From contig ACOK01000082.1 of the NCBI GenBank assembly GCA_000174895.1, forward strand, positions 1 to 48,023: a stretch of DNA of 48,023 nucleotides, given 5' to 3'. A model generated the notes under the pieces. It saw only the letters and a list, made by a program, of their open reading frames with translations, was not told the origin of the DNA and searched no databases. This stretch comes from Ruminococcus flavefaciens FD-1 (GTDB taxonomy: Bacteria; Bacillota; Clostridia; Oscillospirales; Ruminococcaceae). This document shows positions 1 to 6,348 of this stretch, one piece after another. Position 1 is the first letter of the stretch, and every line of letters begins with the position of its first letter. The translations under genes were made by a program, and so were the position numbers.

Positions 1-75
1 GATCCTTCTTCAAAATGTCTACCTCAATAATACATACAAAACTTCTTTATAAGTACAGCGGTTAAAACTTCGGGC
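1..75. repeat. Degenerate copy of dispersed long-hairpin repeat (edge-truncated)
   Basis: This stretch lies just past the 3' end of the ydbC-like gene. It resembles the repeat at 37829-37965: both share the order of a CATA-rich block, TATAAGTAC/TATGAGTAC, GGTTAA and TTCGGGC, and the minus strand matches the left arm of that repeat (GAAGTTTT, then ATTGAGG). The window edge cuts it. It probably acts as the terminator region of the upstream gene. The similarity was judged by eye. Confidence 0.5.
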
Positions 76-92
76 TGTATTTATTTATCGCA

Positions 93-332
93 TTATTCCT
101 CGTCGAAAGAATCGAGATCGATATCAGCAAGGAGAGTTTTCAGCTCAGCAAGCTCATCAGCTGTGAGAGTTACGCCCTTGCCCATTCTTGAATGATCGGG
201 AGCCCATTCACGGATATCGTACTTAGGTTCATGCTCGTTCCAGCTGACCATATTGAGTTCCTTAGTCCATCCCTTTGCGTTTTCGGAGAGTACACCGATC
301 TTTTCGGTGATTTCATATTTAAGCTCTGCCAT
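93..332 (-). CDS. ydbC: YdbC/PC4-like single-stranded DNA-binding protein
   Basis: A 79-residue cytosolic protein matching the bacterial YdbC family, which has a PC4/Sub1-type fold and binds single-stranded nucleic acid. The recognisable parts are the VLSENAKGWTKELN segment, a W-N-x3-PKYDIREWAPDH block and the MGKGVTLT block, followed by an acidic helix (residues 57-79). Length is normal for the family. The ATG is preceded by AAAGGAAAT on the minus strand. It is transcribed alone from a promoter at 388-416, and its leader carries an inverted repeat. The cellular role is not settled even for characterised members; a link to replication or transcription is inferred. Confidence 0.85.
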   Translation of the reverse strand: MAELKYEITEKIGVLSENAKGWTKELNMVSWNEHEPKYDIREWAPDHSRMGKGVTLTADELAELKTLLADIDLDSFDEE

Positions 333-360
333 TTTTATGATTTCCTTTCTCTTGTTGAAT

Positions 361-381
361 TTGAACGTTTGATCCGTTCAA
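361..381. promoter_or_regulatory. Inverted repeat in the ydbC leader
   Basis: TTGAACG, a 7-bp spacer, then CGTTCAA: a perfect 7-bp inverted repeat just downstream of the predicted ydbC start point. It could be an operator or a short RNA hairpin. No binding factor can be named. Confidence 0.45.
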
Positions 382-387
382 TTATTG

Positions 388-416
388 ATTATAACATAAA
401 AATCAGGATTTGTCCA
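388..416 (-). promoter_or_regulatory. Promoter of ydbC-like gene
   Basis: On the minus strand, TGGACA (416-411), a 17-bp spacer, then TATAAT (393-388), with the start expected near 381. It reads into the gene at 332. Confidence 0.65.
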
Positions 417-452
417 TAGAGTAGCGGAATTTTTTTCTGCTGCGGTTCTGTC

Positions 453-755
453 TCATATACAGCAGCTGAGGAATCCGAGAGCTTTGCTGTAAAGCTGTCT
501 CGGACGCACTTTCTGAGCCGACAGAAGTTCTGCAAAAGCTACAGCATCTGTGATATCCTGAGAGAAATCGGCGATGTTTTCAGATTCACCTGTTCTGCTG
601 TCGAAAGCTTCTATCCCATAGGTTGAGATCTCTTCACCGAAACGGACAGTATGTCCTGCCGTAACACGGTATGTAACTTTTCTTTCGCTGAATAATTCGA
701 GGTAAATCGTCTTTTTCTGCAAATATTTCTTGTTTAACATTATTGTACTGAACAT
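453..755 (-). CDS. DUF6514-like small protein
   Basis: A 100-residue soluble protein with no signal peptide or membrane segment. It resembles the small DUF6514 family of clostridia by pattern: a hydrophobic beta-strand start, YRVTAGHTV, the strand YGIEAFDSR, then an acidic segment with SQDITDAVAFAELLSAQKVRP before the C-terminus. The function is unknown. The ATG is preceded by AAAGGAGAA eight bases upstream, and a good promoter lies at 783-811. It appears monocistronic. The family assignment is from memory of the pattern, so it is moderately sure; that the gene is real is well supported by its ribosome site and promoter. Confidence 0.7.
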   Translation of the reverse strand: MFSTIMLNKKYLQKKTIYLELFSERKVTYRVTAGHTVRFGEEISTYGIEAFDSRTGESENIADFSQDITDAVAFAELLSAQKVRPRQLYSKALGFLSCCI

Positions 756-782
756 GGCTGTTCTCCTTTCTTTGATAATAAG

Positions 783-811
783 ATTATACCATAGAGAAAA
801 GAGTATGTGAA
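783..811 (-). promoter_or_regulatory. Promoter of the DUF6514-like gene
   Basis: Minus strand TTCACA (811-806), 17-bp spacer, TATAAT (788-783). Confidence 0.65.
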
Positions 812-872
812 CGGGGGAGAAAACAGAAAAATTGCTATATTGTGACGATTAAAAGGGGATAACAGCATAAAG

Positions 873-907
873 AAAAAGCTTCCCACATCAGATGTGAGAA
901 GCTTTTG
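873..907 (-). terminator. Terminator after uppP
   Basis: On the minus strand AAAAGCTTCTCACATC pairs with GATGTGGGAAGCTTTTT (one mismatch) and the stem runs into a T tract. It lies directly after the uppP stop codon. Confidence 0.85.
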
Positions 908-909
908 TA

Positions 910-1776
910 TCAGTTTTTGATTATTCCGCAGAAACAGCAGATCAGCACCAGAATACCAAGTCCGATTCGATACCATCCAAAAGCCTTGAAATCGTGCTTT
1001 TTGATGTAATCCATAAGGAACTTGATAACGAATATAGAAACGATGAACGAAACTATCATACCTGTGAGGAGAACCGCAAATTCGCTTCCTGTGAAATGGA
1101 AACCGAATTTCAGCAGTTTCAGCAGGCTTGCACCGAACATTGTAGGAACTGCCAGGAAGAATGTGAATTCAGCTGCAACAGGTCTTGCGATGCCGATAAG
1201 GAGAGCACCGACAATAGTTGCACCAGAACGTGAAGTTCCCGGGAAAAGAGCGGCTATGAGCTGGAAAACACCGATAATGAAAGCGGCCTGATATGTAAGC
1301 TCTTCAATAGAGTTTACCTTTGGCTTTCTGGTTTTGTTCCAGTTCTCAACTACAATGAATGCGATACCGAAAACTATAAGTGCAACGGCTATTACATAAG
1401 GGGTACGCAGATGAGCGTCTATCCAGTCGTCGAATGCAAGGCCTACTACTGCGGCAGGGATGCAGGCAACCAGTACCTTGAACCACATGATAAAGATATC
1501 GGTCTTTACCATTTTTCCGAAAGGAGTCTTGTTCAGCGGATGAGCATTATCCTTTCTTCCGAATGGCCACAGCTTCTTCCAGAAAATGATGACAACAGCC
1601 ATAATAGCGCCAAGCTGTATCACAACATCGAACATATCCTTGAAGTCCTGTGACTGATCCTGTTTGAGGAACTGTTCGACAAGGATGATGTGTCCTGTGG
1701 AGCTGATCGGGAGCCATTCAGTGATACCTTCGACTATACCGAGGATGATCGCTTTGATGATCTCTAACATATTCAA
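910..1776 (-). CDS. uppP: Undecaprenyl-diphosphatase UppP (BacA)
   Basis: A polytopic membrane enzyme that dephosphorylates undecaprenyl diphosphate to recycle the lipid carrier for peptidoglycan synthesis; overproduction of the family gives bacitracin resistance. At 288 residues it has the usual length. Family signatures are present: the N-terminal GIVEGITEWLPISSTGH motif (about residues 13-29) with its catalytic glutamate region, and the second motif PGTSRSGATI (near 180-190). Six to eight hydrophobic segments follow the family pattern. It is transcribed alone from a consensus promoter at 1810-1838 that overlaps the stop of the crp-like gene, and it ends at the terminator at 873-907. Confidence 0.96.
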   Translation of the reverse strand: MNMLEIIKAIILGIVEGITEWLPISSTGHIILVEQFLKQDQSQDFKDMFDVVIQLGAIMAVVIIFWKKLWPFGRKDNAHPLNKTPFGKMVKTDIFIMWFKVLVACIPAAVVGLAFDDWIDAHLRTPYVIAVALIVFGIAFIVVENWNKTRKPKVNSIEELTYQAAFIIGVFQLIAALFPGTSRSGATIVGALLIGIARPVAAEFTFFLAVPTMFGASLLKLLKFGFHFTGSEFAVLLTGMIVSFIVSIFVIKFLMDYIKKHDFKAFGWYRIGLGILVLICCFCGIIKN

Positions 1777-1809
1777 TTGTATCCTTTCTTAAAAAATCGT
1801 ACAGTGGTA

Positions 1810-1838
1810 ATTATACCATACTTTTATTTGGCTGTCAA
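1810..1838 (-). promoter_or_regulatory. Consensus promoter of uppP
   Basis: Minus strand TTGACA (1838-1833), exactly 17 bp, TATAAT (1815-1810). The -35 box overlaps the stop codon of the upstream Crp/Fnr gene. Confidence 0.85.
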
Positions 1839-2503
1839 TCGTCAATATCACTATTTCTGAGGATATGGAATCTTCTTTTTGAAATGGTCAGGATGCCGTC
1901 ACTTTTCAGTTTGGTAATGACACGCTGAAGGGCGCTTCTGTTGACACAGAGATAGTCCGAAAGGGCTGTAGTTGTAAACGGGATCTGCGGAGTTTTTCCT
2001 GTAGGAGTTTTCTCCTCGATTATACTCAGACAGCTTATTAATTTATCCTCAATGGTACGCTGACTCAGAACTTCTATTCTTTCCGTCAGTGCGATGGCTT
2101 TTTCCGACATAAGCGATAGCAGATTTTCCACAACAGTTGTGTGACAGCGGCAGGCGTTCTCACAGCGCTTGGTTATCTCACTTCTTTTCAGAAACATGAT
2201 CTCGCAATCGGTTTCAGCAACTATCTCGATATTATTTCTCGGGGATGCACTGAATGTGAAGAAAACACCGAAAATGCTCTGTTCGCTGAGAGATTCGATA
2301 ATAGTTCTTACACCGTTTATATCGTATCTCTCCATGACTGCACGTCCGCTGAGGATTATTCCTACTTTATCGCTGTTTTCGGAAAAATCTATTATCCTGC
2401 TCCCTGACTTGTATTTCTTTATCTCGGGGGAAAAACATACCATCATTCTCTGGCAGTCAGCAGGGTCAACTCCTTTGAATAATATGTTATTCTCGGGTAA
2501 CAT
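1835..2503 (-). CDS. Crp/Fnr-family transcriptional regulator
   Basis: A 222-residue regulator with an N-terminal cyclic-nucleotide-binding-like beta-roll (about 5-115), a long dimerisation helix (about 118-150) and a C-terminal winged helix (about 165-215, with TTTALSDYLCVNRSALQRVITKL as the DNA-reading part). It is rich in cysteine: C17, C23, C100 and a CxxxCxC cluster at 114-120 at the start of the dimerisation helix. Such a cluster could bind metal, an iron-sulfur cluster or act as a thiol switch; that is inference. It is divergent from the glycyl-radical-domain gene at 2607 and shares a 103-bp intergenic region with a 16-bp palindrome. The palindrome lies just after its own start point, consistent with autorepression. 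The signal sensed is unknown; the neighbours suggest oxygen or peroxide. Confidence 0.9.
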   Translation of the reverse strand: MLPENNILFKGVDPADCQRMMVCFSPEIKKYKSGSRIIDFSENSDKVGIILSGRAVMERYDINGVRTIIESLSEQSIFGVFFTFSASPRNNIEIVAETDCEIMFLKRSEITKRCENACRCHTTVVENLLSLMSEKAIALTERIEVLSQRTIEDKLISCLSIIEEKTPTGKTPQIPFTTTALSDYLCVNRSALQRVITKLKSDGILTISKRRFHILRNSDIDD

Positions 2504-2517
2504 AAAAATACCTCCGT

Positions 2518-2533
2518 TGTTGCATATGCAACA
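2518..2533. promoter_or_regulatory. Palindromic operator, probably for the Crp/Fnr regulator
   Basis: TGTTGCATATGCAACA is a perfect 16-bp palindrome centred at 2525.5. The rightward -10 (TACAAT, 2555-2560) predicts a start near 2567, which puts the palindrome at -41.5, the standard class II position for Crp/Fnr activators, over a poor -35. For the leftward crp promoter (2551-2579) the same site falls at about +11 to +26, where binding would block transcription. Activation of the right gene and self-repression on the left is the natural reading. Confidence 0.75.
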
Positions 2534-2550
2534 GATTTTTTTCTCCTTTT

Positions 2551-2579
2551 ATGATACAATATATTCAGACAAAAGTCAA
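2551..2579 (-). promoter_or_regulatory. Promoter of the Crp/Fnr gene
   Basis: Minus strand TTGACT (2579-2574), 17 bp, TATCAT (2556-2551). Its -10 overlaps the -10 of the divergent rightward promoter, so the two probably compete. Confidence 0.65.
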
Positions 2580-2606
2580 GCAAAATTTGTACAGGAGGTA
2601 TTTGCA

Positions 2607-2873
2607 ATGAAAGTCAATGTTATCGGTGAGCAGCTTTCTCAGGAGGAGATCGACGCTTATATCGAATACGGCAAAAAGAAGTACAGTGACAGAGTCATAA
2701 ACGGAATGACTGTGAAAACAGATGGTGATTTTGTTGATCTTCAGTATGACTTTGAACCGGATGTTCCTTTTGACAGGATCAGAAGGATCACAGGCTACCT
2801 CGTTGGTACACTTGATCGCTTTAACAACGGCAAGCGTGCTGAGGAGCACGACAGAGTGAAGCATACGATCTGA
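2607..2873 (+). CDS. Stand-alone NrdD glycyl-radical-domain protein (candidate spare-part subunit)
   Basis: An 88-residue protein whose last 37 residues match the C-terminus of the NrdD encoded at 44452-46770 at 31 positions, including an unbroken 19-residue run. This is the glycyl-radical segment of class III ribonucleotide reductase; the radical glycine would be G63 in RITGYL. It lacks the ATP cone, the barrel with the thiyl cysteine and the Cys4 zinc site, and contains no cysteine. Residues 1-50 form a different N-terminal part (EQLSQEEIDAYIEYGKKKY) not taken from NrdD. The ATG follows AGGAGG by 8 bases; the in-frame upstream extension to 2169 runs through the crp gene and is not used. The rubrerythrin gene follows 65 bp downstream. 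By analogy with GrcA (YfiD), which replaces the oxygen-cleaved radical domain of pyruvate formate-lyase, it may restore oxygen-damaged NrdD. That role is inferred. It could instead be a decoy substrate or an inhibitor of the activase. Confidence 0.9.
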   Translation: MKVNVIGEQLSQEEIDAYIEYGKKKYSDRVINGMTVKTDGDFVDLQYDFEPDVPFDRIRRITGYLVGTLDRFNNGKRAEEHDRVKHTI

Positions 2874-2938
2874 TCGCAGCTTTCCCGTAATTATTTGCGG
2901 GTTGGAATAAATCAACTAAACATGGAGGTATAACAACT

Positions 2939-3490
2939 ATGAAAACTTATGTATGTCCTATCTGCGGATACGTTCATGAAGGAGAAGAACCACCGGAGAA
3001 ATGTCCACAGTGCGGAGTTCCCGGCTCTAAGTTCATCGAAAAGGAAACAGGCGATAAGCTTGTATTTGCCTGCGAGCATGAACTTGGCGTTGCAAAGGCT
3101 GTAACAGATCCAGAGATCATCGAAGGACTTCGTTCAAACTTCACAGGTGAATGTTCTGAGGTAGGTATGTATCTTGCAATGGCAAGAGTTGCTTACAGAG
3201 AAGGTTATGCTGAGATCGGCGCTTATTGGGAGAAGGCTGCTTTTGAAGAAGCAGAGCACGCTGCTAAGTTTGCAGAGCTTCTCGGTGAGGTGCTTTCAGA
3301 TTCCACTAAGGAGAACCTTGAAAAGAGAGTTGCCGCTGAGCACGGCGCTACAGAGGGCAAGCTGAAGCTGGCTAAGAGAGCTAAGGAACTCAATCTCGAC
3401 GCTATCCACGATACTGTTCACGAGATGGCTAAGGACGAGGCTCGTCACGGTAAGGCTTTCGAGGGACTTCTCAAGAGATACTTCGGCTGA
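2939..3490 (+). CDS. Reverse rubrerythrin (peroxide reductase)
   Basis: A 183-residue cytosolic non-haem iron protein. The rubredoxin-like FeS4 domain comes first (CPIC at 6-9 and CPQC at 22-25), followed by a ferritin-like diiron domain (about 45-183) with the E-x-A-E-x2-H patterns [10 protein letters not shown] and [10 protein letters not shown]. This reversed domain order is that of clostridial reverse rubrerythrins, which reduce hydrogen peroxide and oxygen with electrons from NAD(P)H through other redox proteins. AUG follows GGAGG. No clear promoter is seen in the 65 bp before it, so it probably shares the transcript of the glycyl-radical-domain gene. A terminator follows at 3530. Confidence 0.95.
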   Translation: MKTYVCPICGYVHEGEEPPEKCPQCGVPGSKFIEKETGDKLVFACEHELGVAKAVTDPEIIEGLRSNFTGECSEVGMYLAMARVAYREGYAEIGAYWEKAAFEEAEHAAKFAELLGEVLSDSTKENLEKRVAAEHGATEGKLKLAKRAKELNLDAIHDTVHEMAKDEARHGKAFEGLLKRYFG

Positions 3491-3529
3491 TCAAACAGCG
3501 CTTCACAACAGTGATGTGATTATAAAAAA

Positions 3530-3566
3530 TGGGGGATGACCTGAGAAAGGCCATCCCCTTATTTTT
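3530..3566 (+). terminator. Terminator after the rubrerythrin gene
   Basis: GGGGATGACC, a 7-base loop, then GGCCATCCCC (one mismatch), followed by TTATTTTTG. It may also serve the convergent gene on the minus strand. Confidence 0.8.
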
Positions 3567-3577
3567 GTATATGAGCT

Positions 3578-5563
3578 TTACGGCAGAAATTCTTCTTCGA
3601 CAGCAAGCTCACCTTTTGCTATTTTTTCTCTTAATTCAGATAGCATGACAGGCTTACTGAAAAGATAGCCCTGAACCTTATCACAGCCGATCTCTTTGAG
3701 AAATTCAAACTGCTCACGGGTCTCAACGCCTTCGGAAAGTGAGATCATATTGAGCTGCTTTGAGAGGCTTACGATAGTCCGGAGTATAGGTCTTGCCTTT
3801 TCATTGTAATCGAAACTGTTCAGGAACTTCATATCAATTTTCAGCACATCAAAAGCGTAGTCTTTCAGCACATTCAGAGATGAGTAGCCGCTTCCGAAAT
3901 CATCCAGCCATACGCTGTATCCGATTTTTCTCAGATGAGCGATAGCATCGGGCAGAAAATCGAGCTGATCGATGAGTGCGCTTTCTGTTATCTCGATATC
4001 TATGAAGCTTTTGGGTACACCGTATTTTTCCAGTATTCTATTGAGATGATCGGCAATATGACAAAGCTCAAAATCAAGGCGTGAGAAATTAATGGATACC
4101 GGAGCGAAAGAAAGTCGGTTTGTTTTTGCTTCAACATAGTCCAGGCAGACCTGCTCTATCATATACTTATCCAGCTTATGTATCTGTCTGTATTCTTCAA
4201 GAGTTGTTATGAACTGAGAAGGGGACAGAAGTCCGTATTTCGGGTCATGCCATCTTGCAAGGGCTTCAAGTCCGCATATCTTCCCTGTAGTGGTTGATAT
4301 GACGGGCTGATAGTATACCTGTATGTACTTGTTGGCTATGGCAAGATCGATATTATTTACGATATACTGCTTCTGCTGGAAGATATCTTCCAGAGATTTA
4401 TCATAGATGCGGAATGTCTCGCCATAGTGCTTCTTTATGCTGTTGCAGGCAAATCGTGCTCTGTCACAGGCGATGCTTGTATCAATAGTGCGTTCATCGT
4501 ATTTGTAAGCACCGCATTTAAGTTCAAGGTGGACTTCTCCCTGGAGATTTTTCAGTTCATTCGATATCTTATCTATTTTCAAGATGCAGTCACCGCCGTG
4601 AGTGAGGACTACAAAATGATCGTCAGAGAAGCGTGATACGATGGAGTCGCTGAAATATCTGTCGATTATGTGAGCTGTTTGCGAGAGAAGCTCATTCCCC
4701 TTATGGAAGCCGTATGTCTCATTGTAGGACTTGAAGTTTTCGATATCAATGAAAAGGAAAACCAGATCATCCTTATCCGCTTCCTTGTCACTGAAAAGCT
4801 TGTTTGCTTCGCTGCGGAAGTACACCATATTATGGATACCAGTAAGCTCATCAAGAACCGAAGTTTCTTTCAGATGGGAATTGATCTTCTCCAGATTCTC
4901 ATCTTTTTCAGCCTGTATGAGCGTTCTGCTGTAATTGCTTATACAGAACATCATGGTAGAGAGCCACATGGTGAAAAGGTTGATGGAGGTGGCGGTGGTA
5001 ACGCCTTTTTCAGCGGGAGTGCCGTCGATTACGGAATTGTATGCGATATTGACAGGTACCATCTGATCGATCTTATAGTAATATATCAGGTATGAAACGG
5101 TGAGTATGAGAAATCCTGTCCATGGCCGCCATACAAGGATACACAGAACGACTACTTCAAGCGTGATAAATGCCAGCATCTGTTCGCCTTTGGCATAATC
5201 ATTAAGAGATATTTTAATACCGAAGTAAATGCCTACAAAGGCGAATACCCATTTAATTACCGTACCAAGTCGCTGATCATTGGTTTTCCCACGGATGTAT
5301 CTCAATGCAAATATCAGCATTGCAACAGAAGAAGCGAGAAGAAGAAAGTAATAGAAATAGTATTTATTGAAATAATATTCCAAGTCTGAATAAAGATCAT
5401 CTCTGATGATTATGTATGTCAGTCTGATTATCATCCATATCTCTATTACTATATATACAAGCGACATATAGATGCTTGCTGTCATATTTGATCTGAAAAA
5501 ATAATTTTTGACATATTGGGACTGCTTTTCAAAACCAAGCCATCGTTTAAGATAATTTAACAA
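3578..5563 (-). CDS. Membrane c-di-GMP phosphodiesterase: degenerate GGDEF plus intact EAL
   Basis: About 661 residues. The N-terminal 200 residues hold about six hydrophobic membrane segments. A GGDEF-like domain follows (about 235-385) with SDDHF where GGDEF should be, so cyclase activity is not expected; it may bind GTP as a regulator. The C-terminal EAL domain (about 400-655) keeps the catalytic set: GLEALARW, NFSRLDFE, DIEITES, LDDFGSGYSS, LKIDMKF, SEGVET and QGYLFSKP. It should hydrolyse c-di-GMP to pGpG at the membrane. The frame is open to a GTG at 5605, but the promoter (5610-5638) puts transcription start at about 5603, so that codon is not usable. The TTG at 5563 has GGGGTGA five to six bases upstream and is preferred; ATG 5593 is possible but lacks a ribosome site. 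Confidence 0.9.
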   Translation of the reverse strand: MLNYLKRWLGFEKQSQYVKNYFFRSNMTASIYMSLVYIVIEIWMIIRLTYIIIRDDLYSDLEYYFNKYYFYYFLLLASSVAMLIFALRYIRGKTNDQRLGTVIKWVFAFVGIYFGIKISLNDYAKGEQMLAFITLEVVVLCILVWRPWTGFLILTVSYLIYYYKIDQMVPVNIAYNSVIDGTPAEKGVTTATSINLFTMWLSTMMFCISNYSRTLIQAEKDENLEKINSHLKETSVLDELTGIHNMVYFRSEANKLFSDKEADKDDLVFLFIDIENFKSYNETYGFHKGNELLSQTAHIIDRYFSDSIVSRFSDDHFVVLTHGGDCILKIDKISNELKNLQGEVHLELKCGAYKYDERTIDTSIACDRARFACNSIKKHYGETFRIYDKSLEDIFQQKQYIVNNIDLAIANKYIQVYYQPVISTTTGKICGLEALARWHDPKYGLLSPSQFITTLEEYRQIHKLDKYMIEQVCLDYVEAKTNRLSFAPVSINFSRLDFELCHIADHLNRILEKYGVPKSFIDIEITESALIDQLDFLPDAIAHLRKIGYSVWLDDFGSGYSSLNVLKDYAFDVLKIDMKFLNSFDYNEKARPILRTIVSLSKQLNMISLSEGVETREQFEFLKEIGCDKVQGYLFSKPVMLSELREKIAKGELAVEEEFLP

Positions 5564-5609
5564 AACTATCACCCCATTTCTGACAAAATACATATAATTA
5601 TGCACTTTT

Positions 5610-5638
5610 ATTATAACATATTAGACGTAAATTGTCAA
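5610..5638 (-). promoter_or_regulatory. Consensus promoter of the EAL gene
   Basis: Minus strand TTGACA (5638-5633), 17 bp, TATAAT (5615-5610). Its position decides the start of the EAL gene by excluding the GTG at 5605. Confidence 0.85.
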
Positions 5639-5643
5639 TGATT

Positions 5644-5693
5644 GATGGACTATTTTGTGATAGTTGATGATGGACTATTTTGTGATAGTTGAC
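5644..5693. repeat. Two tandem 25-bp repeats upstream of the EAL promoter
   Basis: The unit GATGGACTATTTTGTGATAG plus TTGAT/C occurs twice in a row with a period of 25 bp, ending a few bases upstream of the EAL-gene -35 box. Each unit contains CTAT-6-ATAG as an imperfect dyad. The position is that of activator sites in tandem, spaced about 2.4 helical turns. Confidence 0.8.
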
Positions 5694-5706
5694 TGCTCAT
5701 TCTGCC

Positions 5707-6069
5707 TTAATCGGCGCTATCATAGTTGAGCCTTATCCATTCAGCAACAGCACTGATAAATACGGCATTAGATGGTATATCTATATCACTGTAGATCGTG
5801 TTTCCGAATATACGTGCAGACGCTTCATGATCGTGACGGCACCATCCTGTATTTATGGCATGACGGATAGCTCTTTCCACTGAAGAAGCCGTGGTCTCAA
5901 AATGGTCAGCTATTCTGGGATAGATATCCTTTGAGAATGATATATTGGGGAGGGTAATACAATGACAGTAGTATACAGCGTACACAAGGTATCTGTAGCC
6001 TTTGATGCTTGGGGATATACCAAGATCAAATAGAATTTTAACTATTTCTTTCTCAAGTTTATTGTCCAT
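5707..6069 (-). CDS. Receiver-less Spo0A-type DNA-binding protein
   Basis: A 120-residue protein that is only the Spo0A C-terminal effector domain: LGISPSIKGYRYLVYAVYYC, then the recognition-helix region FETTASSVERAIRHAI, then the C-terminal helix AVFISAVAEWIRLN. Residues 1-10 are a short lead; there is no phosphoacceptor domain and no membrane segment. It would be expected to bind 0A-type boxes (TGTCGAA) without phosphorylation control. Three such boxes lie around its own start: 6069-6075 at the ribosome site, 6115-6121 in place of the -35 box and 6152-6158 (one mismatch). The ATG has AGGAG nearby. Compare the full-length Spo0A-like protein at 37973-38728, which shares the VERAIRHAI core. 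Confidence 0.88.
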   Translation of the reverse strand: MDNKLEKEIVKILFDLGISPSIKGYRYLVYAVYYCHCITLPNISFSKDIYPRIADHFETTASSVERAIRHAINTGWCRHDHEASARIFGNTIYSDIDIPSNAVFISAVAEWIRLNYDSAD

Positions 6070-6092
6070 GTCGAACAGCTCCTTTCAGACAA

Positions 6093-6121
6093 ATTATACC
6101 ATATTACGAAGAATTTCGACA
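6093..6121 (-). promoter_or_regulatory. Promoter of the Spo0A-domain gene with a 0A box at -35
   Basis: Minus strand TATAAT (6098-6093). The hexamer 17 bp upstream is TGTCGA, part of a perfect 0A box TGTCGAA (6121-6115), rather than a sigma-A -35. This is the arrangement of Spo0A-activated sigma-A promoters. Confidence 0.65.
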
Positions 6122-6235
6122 TGGAAGATGTTGTCAGTAAATGGGCAATTTTGTCGATAAAAGTCAGAAATAGTCGGAAATGCAGAATAATCTTGCGGAG
6201 GCATCAGATTTTATCATTAAAAATACAAAAAATCA

Positions 6236-6264
6236 TTGCATTCGGCATCAGAGCGTGATATAAT
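6236..6264 (+). promoter_or_regulatory. Promoter of the GH43-like gene
   Basis: TTGCAT, 17 bp, TATAAT, with a start expected near 6271. Downstream, an 8-bp hairpin (ATTGCCTT-TTC-AAGGCAAT, 6314-6332) sits just before the ribosome site and may affect mRNA stability or translation. Confidence 0.7.
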
Positions 6265-6348
6265 AAACTCAAAGATATGTTTCCCGTAGTTTAATTAATT
6301 AAATAAAAATAATATTGCCTTTTCAAGGCAATGGTTAGGAGTAATATT

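Noticed and set aside
2169..2606. In-frame upstream extension of the glycyl-radical-domain protein to 234 residues
   Set aside because: It runs antisense through the conserved Crp/Fnr gene and the promoter region. The ATG at 2607 has a perfect AGGAGG and matches the expected small protein.
2607..2873. Reading this gene as a decayed fragment of a second nrdD
   Set aside because: It has its own ribosome site, promoter and distinct N-terminus, the radical segment is almost unchanged, and no remains of the nrdD barrel or zinc site lie upstream.
5644..5693. Start of a CRISPR array
   Set aside because: Only two units, directly adjacent with no unique spacers. They look like tandem operator sites.
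6152..6158. Counting this TGTCGAT as a proven 0A box
   Set aside because: It has one mismatch and is only supporting evidence. The perfect boxes at 6069 and 6115 carry the argument.
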